Source: Paraphysomonas bandaiensis (Eukaryota; Chrysophyceae). From it: 64,000 nucleotides of DNA. Of this stretch, positions 31,050 to 43,059 are shown piece by piece. A program made the position numbers and the translations under genes. The stretch's first letter is position 1, and each line of letters opens with the position of its first letter. The stretch is from assembly GCA_965644295.1 (NCBI GenBank), contig CBFFRP010000314.1, forward strand, positions 109,458 through 173,457, read 5' to 3'. The notes below the pieces were generated by a model, which worked only from the letters and a program-made list of their open reading frames with translations, was not told the origin of the DNA and searched no databases.

Positions 31050-31326
31050 TATTTGCTAAGGTTTACTATTCTCAACTGATAAGATGAAATTATAAACATT
31101 ACATGATAAAGAACCTAAGTTGTGTTCGATGTGTTCAACACCATTCATTTACTACTATAGTGTACAAACCACACACTCAGTGATCGTATCCTGTATAGTC
31201 ATCCACTTCTACTTCAGTTTCATACTACATAATATAATGTACTAATTACATATATATCTTTCGATCCTTGCATCTCACATAATACTGCACTCAATTGCAA
31301 GTATATAGAATCTTCAGATCTCAACA
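31034..31326 (-). repeat. Copia-A 5' LTR
   Basis: 293 bp, same as the 3' LTR. The gag start codon (31049) is inside its last 16 nt. Confidence 0.95.
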
Positions 31327-31331
31327 GTAAG

Positions 31332-32380
31332 AAGAGGCGTTTAAGAGTCGGTGCTTAACTCTATTGACTATTGGTCATCTTCACAATTAAGATCGTTAAA
31401 AGAAGTTTATTGTAATCAGACTAGATCCACTCTTTATTATTATTGCATACACAATTGTGTGTGTTGTTATGTAAAAGATGTCAACAACGTGATAAAAAAC
31501 TATTATACTCCTGCATATACGCTTTAGTTCAGTGTGGATAGTACCGCCCCGGAACTGCTTGCTGCAAACACCATTGTGCAACTGTTCCGAAGATGATACT
31601 TAGTCAGGTAATCGCCCTTTGGGTAACTCGCCTGTAACGCTGGCGGGTGGAGGTTTGAATGGGATGGATGTGCAGCATGTGGAGAATGGTGATTGATCGG
31701 GTAGAAGTCTGTATATGTGGCGACAGGGTGAGGCTGCAGCGGGCACGCAGAGCGGGTGGGTGAGTATGTTCGATACAGCTGCTCGGGGGGTATGGCAGCG
31801 TTGTGAAGTCTCATGGGGGGACTGCGATTAGGTGGGGAGAAAAGGAAAGTTGTGATGTCTCTGTCCCATATCTTTGACCATACTGAGCCCCCCTTCGCAT
31901 AGAGGGCGGAGCAGTGTGGTTGCCTGTCCACTATCGTTCAACCTGGGGAAGTCGTGTGATTCCACTCAGCACTGGGGATTTTGGCGAGCGCAGTTCGATA
32001 TTATAATAATAGATGAGTTATGTGAATATTATGAAGAGAAATTTATGATTAATCAAATCTATTAACGAGACTGGGTCATATCACATTGTTTATATCTGGT
32101 ACATAAAGCGATTGCTGTTATCATCTTAAGAGTGAGAAATTGGTATGATTCAATTTTATCCAACTCAAATCACGTGCACTATTTATGAGGTAAAAAAATG
32201 TTCTGACAATTTCTCAGTTTTTCTCGCAACCCTCAGTACTCCATAAATATATAATAATTATGGTCATACTCAGTCCCAACTCAGTGGCGCCCCGAGACTA
32301 CAGATTAAGTTAAGCTTTTTGTCATGAGCTAACGTTTTTTTTACAGAAAATAAGTAGAGCGGTGTGAACTGGGTCAGTAC
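31332..32380. other. Repeat relics and spacer
   Basis: Contains a Rep1-like left end (GAGGCGTTTAAGAG, about 31334-31375), an LTR-family C fragment in minus orientation (about 31386-31520), and a GC-richer stretch (31524-31960) with a 135-codon minus frame rich in Pro/His/Ser that resembles nothing I know. Confidence 0.5.
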
Positions 32381-32920
32381 CAGGGCCTGATAACCATTAA
32401 TGGCCCATTAATGGTAGTCCAGTTCCCGGCAATTTTAATGGCCATTAATACCTACTATAACTTAAAGTAGATACAACCACTAATATAATAGATAGTGTTG
32501 TGCTCCCTTAATTACTAATTTTTAGTTAATTACTAAATTTTAGCTACTTCTCGCTCTCTACTGCCACATCAGGATCATTTTACAGGGATTCATGGAGGGT
32601 ATAAACATCCCACAACATGTAATTGGCTCGTAGGAATAGTAACGATTTTAACTCTAGAATGCATTAAGAAGATAGTGAACAAAATTGTCACAAAGTTCCT
32701 GTAGAGTTGCATGAACACTGTTGTCTAATATTGTTTAGAGGTTATTCGGAGTGTAGAGGAGATACTATATTCTATATTATCTTAATAACTCTCAGTTCTA
32801 TATATAGCAGTACAGGTCATTAATGGGATACCATTAATGGTGGTCCGGTTACCGGCAATTATAATGGCATTACAATTAATGGCCATTAATGCCATTACCA
32901 TTAATGGTTACCAGGCCCTG
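32381..32920 (-). mobile_element. hAT family #2, 540-bp internally deleted copy
   Basis: Ends CAGGGCCTGATAACC / GGTTACCAGGCCCTG with a perfect 8-bp target duplication GTCAGTAC (32373-32380 and 32921-32928). Internal sequence matches 57195-58325 and still carries traces of the transposase C-terminus (minus strand). Non-autonomous. Confidence 0.93.
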
Positions 32921-33123
32921 GTCAGTACTTCTAGCAAAAACTTTCAAGTAGTTTACACAGCATCTTCACAGAACATATTTGCTTTACTCTATTTGCTTCG
33001 AATGGTAAAAACACAGGAACAGAAAATCCCACATATAAGAGATTATATATTATTACGTAGTCGAAAACGACGATGATACCTATGAATACATCGTTCTAAA
33101 TATTTACATACGTTACAGTTCTG

Positions 33124-34497
33124 CTACATCACAAAAGTTGTTTGGGAAACAGTTGATGTCGTCAAGTTGCTTAGTTGAACTTCGCGTGATACTCTTACGG
33201 CAGTACGCCCATCCACTTCAGGTATGGCGAGGCTTCCAGGACCATGATTAGACGAATCGTCCACTTTCATATACTGTCCCTGCGGCCACAGGATATCTCG
33301 TCGAAAGCCTTTCGATAATCTAGTAATCACATCATTTGTCTTGTTGGCATGAACTCCGGCATGAAGAAGAGAAGGATCCAAGACAGAGGGAAAACAACTT
33401 TCCAATTTAAGCAAAAACGCAAGAACAGTGCCGACTGTACTGTACGTAGCAAGTAGCACTCCGCACCATACTGCTTCCTGTAGGACCATAGTAAGACATG
33501 TCATATTGTTTTCCACAACACATACTTGAACGATATCATGGTCGCAGCTATCGCGGTACTTCAACCAATAAAATCCCACGCATGCCCACAGCAGACCGAA
33601 AGTGTTGATGAAACCAAGTAAATACCACACAACTGTCAGAGAGGGGGAAAAGTAACATTGCATCGTCGAGTTGTTGAGTGGTAATTCTCGTCCTGCCTCA
33701 ACACTAGAATGATTGCTTTCACTATTAAGAAGACCATCATCAGCTTGCTGCTTCAGCATAATTTGGTGCTGGTGATTGTGCCGGTCCTGAAAAAGGAGCA
33801 ACAGTGCGGAGAAGCCCATAAACATAAAAATTATCGCCCCGATCGCGCAGAAAACGTGATATGGCAACGAGCAGTCGTGCGACCTGTTAAAAAGACACTT
33901 AACAACAACAAGGGAATGCAGTATAGAAAGAGTTACTCACCAATTTCTAACCGTAGAAATCGTCTGGTATAGAGCGGCAACATAATACGGCGATACTAAT
34001 ACACACTTTTTCACCCACGGAGGAATGCAGCCACACCTTATCATTATAAGTAAACTTTGAGTGGAAGTTTCATCAGCATTGCGGAAGAAACGCTTCCAGA
34101 GTACTTGCACCCATATCCCGCACCACCACACACTGATTAGTATACAGCTCGCAAATGCAGTCCTATAGTATGGACCAGAGCACTTCCAAGCCTTGAAAGC
34201 AATCATCGTTCCTAAAACGGTCGACACTAAGGACACAGCAACACCTAAAAAGCAACTATATAAACGATACTGTAATTCCATAACTAACTCGAAACAGCGA
34301 AAGATTAACACATGAATAAGCATCCAAGAGGGGAAGGCAAGCAGATACATGGAGTAGAAGATTCCATTAGTGAAACATATTTTAATGAAAGATCCGTCCG
34401 CAACACACAGCGTCCCTGTCAGAAGAATGTATAACGACAGAGTGAGCGTGCTGATGATGTAGATCCATAGCGGTATTAGTGGGCTTGTATCGCTCAT
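33124..34497 (-). CDS. Multi-pass membrane protein, unknown function
   Basis: Two exons, 34497-33941 and 33883-33124 (57-bp intron), 438 aa. About seven to nine hydrophobic segments: IPLWIYIISTLTLSLYILL, GIFYSMYLLAFPSWMLIHVL, FLGVAVSLVSTVLGTMIAF, ASCILISVWWCGIWVQVL, then in exon 2 IGAIIFMFMGFSALLLLF, LTVVWYLLGFINTFGLLWAC and VLLATYSTVGTVLAFLL. The C-terminal ~80 residues are hydrophilic and could be cytosolic. The layout (about 7 TM, long C-tail) is receptor-like but no family motif is visible. Divergent from the SET gene. Confidence 0.7.
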
Positions 34498-34896
34498 GCT
34501 CCTCCTCCGCTCACAGCTATGGATCCATGTATACTGCTAATGAATATTAGCCCAGTCATCTAGTCATACTCTCATAGTATCAGCTGAGTGCAGGCAGTGT
34601 ACGGGCTGCATCGATATCGCTCGGTCTGAGACTGCACATGGAATGGCATGCTGTACGGTGGTATACCTGTGTATATACAGAATACAGCCATATCAACCCA
34701 ATGAATTACAACGTTCTGATAATACCGTGATTTGATTGGTTTGTGTATTTGTGTGGGTGGGTATATGGATTCTACAGCACCAGGCTAGTGTATGCATGTC
34801 TGTCTCATCTCACCCACATCGCTCATAAGCTACACAGCCATCTGCAATCCTCTGCATTGCATGCTGATACCACACACAAATAGTGTTTCGTAACAG

Positions 34897-36422
34897 ATGG
34901 TGAAGGAGAAGAGGCTGAGGAAGATATCGTCCAGTCTCGTGTGCGCCAGAGATGGTTTTGTTCCTGATAAGTTTATACGGAGCGCTCTGGCTGATGAGGA
35001 GACTGTCTGTGTGCTCTGCAAGCTCGGACCTCAAGAGGTATACGATCCCCTCGTTGCGATGTGTATCATGTGTTTTAGGGTTCAGCCATGTCAAGTCGTT
35101 TCAAATTCTTACTTGAGCTGCTGGATCCTGACGACGACAGCTCACACACCTCTAGAATGATGAATGGACTCGATACGAATGGGGTGTGGGCCTCGTTATA
35201 TCCTATTGATATGTCAACTAATCAGTCAAAGCTGGTGTGGGTTCATTTTATATGTGCTGTGTTTTCTCCGCGTACTTGGTTACGAGAAATGCAATGGCAT
35301 AATGTAAAATCTGAAATTAGACGGTCAGCAGGCCTAGAATGTGCTGTATGCAAAACGAAGGGAGCCACGATCGGGTGTGTTGTAAATCGCTGCGGATTTG
35401 TAGCGCATGTACCCTGTGCCCTTGGATTGAACTGGGAGCCATCGGCCTTGCATCGCGAATTTATATGCCCAAAGCACCAAGAACTGCAGCGTTTGAAAGA
35501 GGCTGCTGTGGACGTCGAGTTTGCTCTTGATTTATCCAAAGGGCAAGAGCCCTTACCAGTACTAGCAGAGGGTCCGAGAGATTTCTTCTACATAGTTAGA
35601 AACCTTGACACCGAAAGTACTTCGGCCACGTCGTGTGGAATACGTTCCCTCCCGTGCTGCGAATGTGTCAACGGTTGTGTCGCCGACTCCTGCCCATGTA
35701 TATTGAGATCTAAGCTTGTGACCAGTATTCCTGAAGGTTGTGTAGTTTCGGAGTGTGGCGTGCGTTGTGAGTGCCACAGCAGAATATGTGGCGCTCGGGA
35801 GGTGGGGCGTGGGGTAGTACATCCGCTGGAGGTCTTTTTCCGTACGAATGAAGCCGGGGCGATGAAGGAGAGGGGAGTCAGAGCCCGAGATCCTATTCCA
35901 TCAGGAAGGTTTGTGTGCGAAGTTACTGGACAGTATTGTACCGCAGAAGATTTGCGTGAAGGCATTCGTAAGTCGATGAAAGTATCAGGATCTGAGTCTA
36001 TGCCAGGTGCCCTCTCTACTGAAGAGAACAAAAGAGTTTTTCGTATTGCCAGTTGGATGGAGGCCTGCAGTACAGAATCAAAGTGTGTGTATCAACTGCA
36101 CTGGAACGAAAACCAGGTTAGAATAAAACATTGATGCTTATTTACTCTATTGATGTCTCATATGTATCAGGCTTCTGACCCTTGTGATGATGATATATAT
36201 GTAAGTGTAAGATATTAATATTACTCGTGATTAATATATTCTTTAAAGTTGGACTGTAGAACGTACGGAAATGTCGGCCGTTTTGTAAGAGAAGCATATG
36301 GAGATGTAGAACCTAATCTATATCGACGTATTGCACTAATTGATCAGGTTGATTTTCGGTATCCTAGATTAGTGCTCTATGCTGCGCGTGATATACGAGC
36401 AGGAGAAGAACTCGTTGTATGA
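34897..36422 (+). CDS. ePHD plus preSET-SET domain protein, SET motif atypical and C-terminally truncated
   Basis: Four exons: 34897-35037, 35079-36116, 36171-36200 (30 nt), 36249-36422; 460 aa. N-terminal extended PHD: CVLCKLGPQEG, then WVHFICAVFSPRTWL, CAVCKTKGATIGC, HVPCAL, FICPKH. From about residue 215 a Cys-rich pre-SET of SUV39 type (CCECVNGCVADSCPC, ECGVRCECHSRIC, LEVFFRTNEAG), then SET (GVRARDPIPSGRFVCEVTGQYC, YGNVGRFV). The family's NHSCxPN motif is replaced by REAYGDVEPN and the frame stops (TGA) right after AGEELVV, where the family has its essential Tyr (DYG). Methyltransferase activity is therefore doubtful; a chromatin reader role is possible. Confidence 0.8.
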
Positions 36423-36764
36423 TGCCAATTTTATAATAAAGCAAAGCGAAAATACTTTAGCTGGTATAAACTGAACTGCGTCAATAGTGCTAAATGACTG
36501 AATTCTGAAAATGACGCGAGCAGTCGTTGTGCTATTCCAGTACTCCTCTGAATATAAGTAACACGTACTACTAATATAAGTAATAAGTAACACTTTTACT
36601 ACTACCGTATATATCTAGAGGTACTCTTATTGCGAATGTTTGCCATACTACGACAAATGGATTCGTGACAGGGAATAATCATTATGTGTCACATACCTCT
36701 ATATCGAAGAATGATGCTGGTCTCTTAAAAAGTGGATATATTGAATGTCTTTTTATTTAGCAAT
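36423..36764. other. 3' flank of SET gene
   Basis: Directly after the TGA the same frame stays open for 22 more sense codons, including YNKAKRKYFSWYKL, which looks like the lost end of the SET/post-SET region. After that there is nothing coding. Confidence 0.5.
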
Positions 36765-36940
36765 AGGCGTTAAAAACCCGTTCCGATATAGCGGCTAGTT
36801 GAATACTAGTCTACTAGTTAGACCTCTACCCATAACTAATCAGCGCAAATTCTATTATCCTACTATTTAACGCTACAGAAGCTGCTTGTGCGTCGCCGCA
36901 AGCACCAAGGTGCAACCACTTCCGTCTTAAAAAGTGGGGA
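36765..36940 (+). repeat. Dispersed repeat Rep1, copy 3 (left part only)
   Basis: GCAATAGGCGTTAAAAA, CCTACTATTTAACGCTAC, GCTTGTGCGTCGCCGCAAGC and ACCAAGGTGCAACCACT are shared with other copies; the GGGCCC half is missing. Confidence 0.65.
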
Positions 36941-36996
36941 ACAGTGATGTGGAATGCATAGTTTGGATATGTGAAGTAAACTCTGCAACTCTGCAG

Positions 36997-37245
36997 TATT
37001 AGAATATGGATCTTATTCTAGTATATTCAGTATGTTACTTTAAATATAGTGATGATATTGAACAACTGATATAGTTTGATGTTCAGTAACGAGAGGTTCG
37101 CATATGTAGGATATTATGCGTGGATTAAAATGAGTTAGTGTTGGTTATCACAACTTCATGTAAACGATATTAATATATTAATAAATCTATCTAGTCTTAC
37201 GACAAATTCTCTCTATGATCTAGCTTAAATGAGCAATTTCCAACA
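36997..37245 (-). repeat. Solo LTR related to Copia-B, diverged
   Basis: Begins TATTAGAATATGGA and ends GCAATTTCCAACA as in the Copia-B LTR read on the minus strand, with matching interior (ATTCAGTATGTTACTT, AACGATATTAATATATTAAT, AATTCTCTCTATGATCTAG). No clear target duplication. Confidence 0.8.
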
Positions 37246-37751
37246 TCGAGGGACATTCCTACTAAGTTAAGATTTTTGTTTAATTCTACTAACTTTAAAC
37301 TTTAAATACGGCCCAACTGCCTTTTTATCGCAATACAAATAGTGATTAAGGTGGCTGGCAACATACTTCATTCTCCATTATGTTGTTGATACGTTGATAC
37401 TGCATATATGGATCTTGGATATATATAGCGACGATCAGTAGATATCAGTATACACTAATACACCATTACTTTATTGATTCATATATTCATATAATATATG
37501 TAACCATAACAACTAATTGAATTGATGCTTTTTGATACTCCTGTATGTACAAGTATAAGGTACCAATATATTGTAAGTGAACAGATTAGTCAGAATGATT
37601 TAATTTATGCCACCATAGATTAAGTAACCAACAAAGACGAAACAGGATTCATATAGTAATGCCAGTGCATTCATTGCAACAGTCCACAACTCCGTTACAC
37701 AGATAAAAGAATATTTCATGATACCTACTACACTGCTATGAATATAACTCA
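37246..37751. other. AT-rich spacer downstream of RTEL1-like gene
   Basis: No gene or repeat recognised. Confidence 0.5.
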
Positions 37752-40700
37752 CTATGCTACTCTGATGCGCGCTATATCTGACACAGATACTGAAATTCTG
37801 CACAATGGGCACGTCGACTTGACGGCCAGCCACTTCTTCCAACAGTCTCTGCAGCATATATGACCACATTTACTAGCGCACGGTACAGTGGGTGGATTTT
37901 CACTACATATTATACACTGTAGCCGTCCGAGCTTTTTTGTATTCCCCACGCTAGAAGTAGAAGGCTTTGCTGAAAGCTCAATGTTATCAATATGTGACAG
38001 TAAACCGCGGGAAATGGTGGTGGTCTTATCAGCAGAAGTTGAATTAGACGGAAGCAGTCTAGTGATGCCCTTTTCTTGTGATTTCCCTGGAGTTCCCCCA
38101 GACTCAGACGCCCGGGATGTCCCTTGCATGAATATGTGCCGCGCGCGCTTGCTATACCTACCTTCGGGAAGCTGCTGCGAATCAGAGTCCATTTCTGAAG
38201 GTGACTGAACAGTCGATGAAGATGAACTATCACGTTTCGGCGAGGAGATATCAGTACGATCTCTTTTCATAGAACTATGTTCTATACATGCCCTTGCTAC
38301 TTCTGTTTCTGTTCTTGCGGTATCGTGGAGAGAGGAAACGTGCCTCACGGTTTCTCTGACAATGGAACGATATTTATCGGTAAGTTTTTCGGGAAACAAA
38401 GTACCCAGCACAATCATTGCCTCCCGTAGTGGAACATCACTCAATTCGACAGTTAGCATGCGCACTACGTTGTCCACAAACTGGCGAATCTGCACTGAAT
38501 TGTTAAAGTGCGCACGACTGGGGCACAAACAACATTAACCTGTACAACATCAGATATAGGACCTGTTTGCTTCGATACGATTGACACTCGTTTTATTTCG
38601 GAGTAGAATTCGTCAAAGCAACGGGATGAGAGTTGTGCCTTCAGTGAAGCTGGAAGATACATATAAATTGGATGAATCGAACGACGTGGTACTTACACAC
38701 AAGGTCCTTGAATATTTCCCGTTTCGATTTCTTGGAAATGGAAAGCGCTGAACTTGTTCTGCTTTGACTCATATTATCACTACTTCGCTGCGACTGAGAT
38801 AAGATCTGCGAGAGCTCTTTTCCAAATGACGAAGAACCTCGGGACTGGGACTGATGCTGCTGTGAGAACCCTTCAGGTTTTTCCGAGAAGGAGCTGCTGG
38901 ACTCAAGGCCAGTAGATTTCCTTCGAATAGAAATATTCCCCTCGTCTCCATCCAGTAAACCAGAATTAGATCCACTGTCTGTAGAAGATTGGAGGGATTC
39001 GCTGGTGCGAATCATTCTCAATTTCTGAGCCAATACATTTTCAGAGGTGCGAAGTGGTTGTTTAAAAGGTTGGAAGCCAACGTTAGACTTCTTGACATTT
39101 TGCGTCACAACTGTTTTATTCTTGCTAAAAATATCGGCTATACTTCGTTGTGGCATAGGCTTAGAAGGCAGAACCAGCTGTTGTCTGGAACTTTTCATAC
39201 CATTGAGCGTCGTATTCATCTCCATAGCGCTTTCTTGAGGATTCGATAAAACGCTCGTCCTGATCACTTCTGATCGTTCACTACGAGCAGTGGAGGAGGA
39301 ATCAGTGTACCGGCGGCTGAAGGACCTTTGCGAGAGAAGTAGTGATGGGTCGATATACCCGTCCCCTTCCCCATCGTCCGTACCACCTTCCAAAGCACTC
39401 GCACTCACCACCACCTCACGTTCGAATCCCGGTGACCTTTCTTCATTACTATCACTCAAATTCACTGGGATTCTTCTGCTGACCCGTACAACCGGGGTCA
39501 TCTGTTTATACCGACACAGAGAGCTAGTCAATCGTAACATTGATACATAGCAACCATCCCACCTGTTCCGGTGGACAGAGAGAAGGATCTGCCATAGCAA
39601 CACCGCAAAACTCCCTAAAACTTTGCACAGCGGGGTAGAAGCTCGAAAACTTCTTGAGTCGAGGGCGTACCCAACGACTCAGCTGACCTCTTTGTCTATC
39701 CGCCTGGAACCTAGAAATAATACAATGTGAGGACGAGAGATAAGGCTGACAGATGGTATACCTAGAGTCAAGTAGAAATACAGCTCCCCAGTCCTTCTGG
39801 TGCCGGATTACTCTACCAAGCGCCTGTAAATACCGCATAGTCAACGGATTGCATACTATGACAGTAGTATATACATTTCTACCTGATTGACAGCCCTGCT
39901 CGCACCTTGTACATACCATGCCTTACCTGTGAGTTTTTGTATATTCCCAGCAACTTTGCTACGACCTACATGGGTTGATGTTGCTGTAGAAACGGGCATA
40001 TATGCATTTGGATTCGGTTTATAGACATCCGGAGTGCTGCGACTGCTAGATAGCATCCGCTGCACGTGTGCCTGAGCCTGCTGTACTGCAGCTGCCTGGG
40101 CACCCGACTGTATTCCTGATGATGCTTTCGTCTTGCATGAGTCATCCAAATGCATCTTCTTCAACACTACCCAGGGATCCATGTGGGGTGCAAAAGGAAT
40201 GCCTGTTATGATAGCCACTCGTCCCTTCGAGTCCCTAAAGTCAATACCCTCTGACATTTTCCCCCGACAGACAGCTAGCATCATACAGCGTCCAAGTTGC
40301 TGTAAAGCCGACTCGAATTCTGCTACTGGGTCCATCTGCTGCTGCTGTCTTCCTCCGTCTACAGTCTTCCCTTTTCCACCGTATGATTTCTCCAGTTGAC
40401 CGCTATCACCATGAGATGCAGACTGCGAACCTTTCAGCTCAACTACGACATGCCCCGCCGCACTACAGAGCCGTCCCCATGCCCCGGTCTGCCTCCACCT
40501 CTTCACAGTCGAATCCAGTGTACCATAAGATGGAAAGAACACAAGTACACCCCCTGACAAATCCGCAAATCTTGTTCCCTGATTATTCCCTGGCCCTGTG
40601 GGTACACCTCGCATAGCCTGACAAATGGAAACGATTGCATCTGCTAATTCATCCTGCAGCGCATGTTGACAGACCACGTTAACAGCCTAGGTCTAACCTT

Positions 40701-42607
40701 GTATTCTGTTGTCTCTCTTCGCTCGTACGTGGAAGTGAGCGCCTTGGCACCCGGTCCCGCAGAAACCGAAGACACCCATATTTGCTTCTCACTAAACAAG
40801 TTAGACGACTGCAGTGACATATATACAGAAAAGCTTTACCTTATTACATGCGGATTTTCTAACATGATGGTAAACGGTATCTTGAGATCTTCTCTAAAGG
40901 CATCCATGGGGGAGAGAGTTCCTTCATATAATTCCCTGAGCCATGCCACGCACACAAGTATCACAATAATCACCTGAGGTCAATAGTAGAGAACGCACAC
41001 CCAGTCGCTTGAGTTCTTCCATAGCCACCCCTGGGCTAAAACACCAGAAGTTAATCACCCTTTTTTTCTTCGCCACAGAGCCCCCTCTACCCGGCAGACT
41101 CCGTCCCCTCCCCATTCCATTCATGTTTCCCCCTCCCCCCTCCTCTTGGATAAATACACTGAAATCCCCTGCCCTCCTCGCGCACTCCTGCTGGTCCTGT
41201 CCACGGTAAACTTTAGCCAGAACTTGCGCCAGGGTAGTAAGTTTCGGCTCTGACACAGCCAAACGACCTCCAGCCCCAGCTCCCAGTCCACCAAGCATAG
41301 ATGACGTGTCATCCATCAAGAAATCAGCACACATCTTTATCTGTTCCACATTGCGTGCAGCCTACAATAGACCCAGTCAATTAATATACTAGATGTCCAA
41401 CACACAGATAGATTTTAATAGAGAGCGAGTTACGAACCAGTGCAACGGGAAGTCCCACAGCCTCCAGGAGAGAAACAAGCCAGGCTCCTGGGAACACACA
41501 GCACTTGGCGCCCCCCGACATCGTTACAGGCCCGGAGGTCGGTGATAGAGGAACTTCATCCAGCCGACGCTCCAGTTCAAACAAAGATTTGAGGATACTT
41601 GCGCAATTTTGTAGGCTTGGCTTTTCACCATTAACGCCGCGAGAAATTGCCCCCACCAGGTTACCAGACTTCTTGCTAGTAGTAGACGACTCCACAGATG
41701 ATGTATCTATCATCTGCAACAACGATACTACCTGCTTGAGTTCTTGGATGCAAGCGGCAATGTCAGCAGAAGAAATGCTGAACGAGGAAGCATCAGATGC
41801 CACCTGCTCAAGGTTATGCGCCTCTGTGCAAAACAATGGTGAATAATTACACCAAATAATTAATTACGCACCATCAATAATGACACTTGCCCCTTGCCAG
41901 TCCACACCCCTAAGAGTGTTACGAATAGAGCCATCGATGAGGTAATTGTAAGGCATTAGTAGCAAGTCACACTTGCTGGCATTGTCCCGAGAAAAAAAGT
42001 AAGGACATATTTTATCTTGCTTCCCCAGGGCTGCTAACTGTTCTATATCCATAATTGCCCCTCCTGATCCACTTCCTCCGGAATAATTTTCAAGATTGTT
42101 CTTATACATACAGCTCCGTTGAGCGCCAACTTTCGTGCATGCGTGATTAAGTGCTCCCCCGCGGAGGGACGATATTCGTTCATGAACACAGAGCTGCTCT
42201 CGAGATGCCACCACTGTCATCTTAGGTGTGTATCCACTGGCCCTCAGCTCGCTGACAACTTGCGACAACTGACTATGAGTACGTGATGCATATATGATCA
42301 GAGTAGAGCCACTAGAGGCAGAAGAATTACCAGCACCTTGTGGCTTATGTTGTGGCTGTGAGGGTAAATTGTACCCAATTGGCATTTTCTGTGGGGCGGC
42401 ATTTGCTTTCTTGGCTTCCTGCCACGCCAGTGCCGCACAGAGAAGACAGAGGGTCTTGCCTGTTCCTGTGGGAGACTCCAGCAGGGCGTTGGCGCCTGTG
42501 GACAAGGCCTCTATAACCCTCTCCATGTAGTCCAGCTGACACGGATACGGCTGGAAGGGGAACTTCACATCTATATCACGAATTCTAAGTGATGCCATTC
42601 GGTCCAA
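37752..42607 (-). CDS. RTEL1: RTEL1-like Fe-S DNA helicase with C-terminal RING
   Basis: SF2 5'-3' DNA helicase (XPD/RAD3 group) that dismantles D-loops and protects telomeres in animals. Eleven exons (minus): 42607-41872, 41823-41438, 41361-40974, 40921-40840, 40791-40698, 40653-39883, 39823-39762, 39710-39563, 39501-38697, 38649-38540, 38489-37752; 4320 nt, 1439 aa. Start: [16 protein letters not shown], Walker A SPTGTGKTL, four Fe-S Cys (HACTK, RSCMY, ICPYF and an upstream Cys), DEAH completed across intron 1, [78 protein letters not shown]. After a Ser-rich linker with a PIP-like QRSIADIF comes a harmonin-N-like segment (about 1165-1240) and a C-terminal RING CIICSENPP..CGHICCRDC..CPLCR. 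DDX11 is the alternative, but the N-terminus and RING fit RTEL1. Confidence 0.92.
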
Positions 42608-43055
42608 GCGATATCGGCAACTGGGCTCCCGATATCAACTACTCATTCATGATATGTGTGCAGTGGCAGGTGTGAGTCTCTTCATAGTATCATAATAGAA
42701 TGCTGTAGTAATAACTTGACGAAGTGATCTTCTCAGTCTCACTTCACTTCATTCGTCTGTCTCATCATATGCATACTACTGTGTAAGTCTTGGGAGAGTG
42801 ATGCACTCCAGCTGTATGGTATGTGGTATACGTGTATGGTATACGTATGAGTTCATACAGCAGTATTTCGAAAATCAAATCAGTGTGGACAAAATAATTT
42901 GTTGGGAGAAACGGCACGACTTTTGTATTCCTGGTGCTGATGGTGTCTACTGGTGTACATATCTATCGTTCAAGTGAGGGCCGAACAATATCTACACCCC
43001 TCTACGTAGAGTCCATAGTGAAGGCATGAGATAAGAGCACAGAACATGCTATGCT
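42608..43055. promoter_or_regulatory. Upstream region of RTEL1-like gene
   Basis: No ORF. Contains two GTATAC palindromes (42826-42831, 42839-42844) and ATACAGCAGTATT, similar to other gene-start regions of the window. Promoter role is inferred from position only. Confidence 0.35.
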
Positions 43056-43059
43056 GTAG

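Larger units (their letters stand above)
26034..31326 (-). mobile_element. Full-length Ty1/copia retrotransposon Copia-A (5293 bp)
   Basis: Two 293-bp LTRs that look identical, 26034-26326 (3' LTR) and 31034-31326 (5' LTR), minus-strand ends TGTTGAG...CTGTTA. Perfect 5-bp target duplication GTAAG at 26029-26033 and 31327-31331. The primer site TGGTAGCGGATGG directly follows the 5' LTR, matching the 3' end of initiator-Met tRNA in its first bases. The polypurine tract GAGGGGGAG lies directly before the 3' LTR. A recent insertion. Confidence 0.97.

Noticed and set aside
31524-31931. 135-aa Pro/His-rich minus ORF
   Set aside because: Low-complexity composition, no motif, no splice context; noted only as a GC-richer stretch.
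36420-36422. UGA as a sense codon in this organism
   Set aside because: AQR ends naturally in TGA and other genes use TAG or TAA, so the standard code fits; the SET TGA is better seen as a truncating stop.
39415-39430. GTTCGAATCCCGG, a tRNA B-box-like motif
   Set aside because: Lies in an RTEL1 coding exon; no tRNA cloverleaf can be formed around it.
37752-42607. DDX11/Chl1 instead of RTEL1
   Set aside because: N-terminal [51 protein letters not shown] and the C-terminal RING agree with RTEL1.
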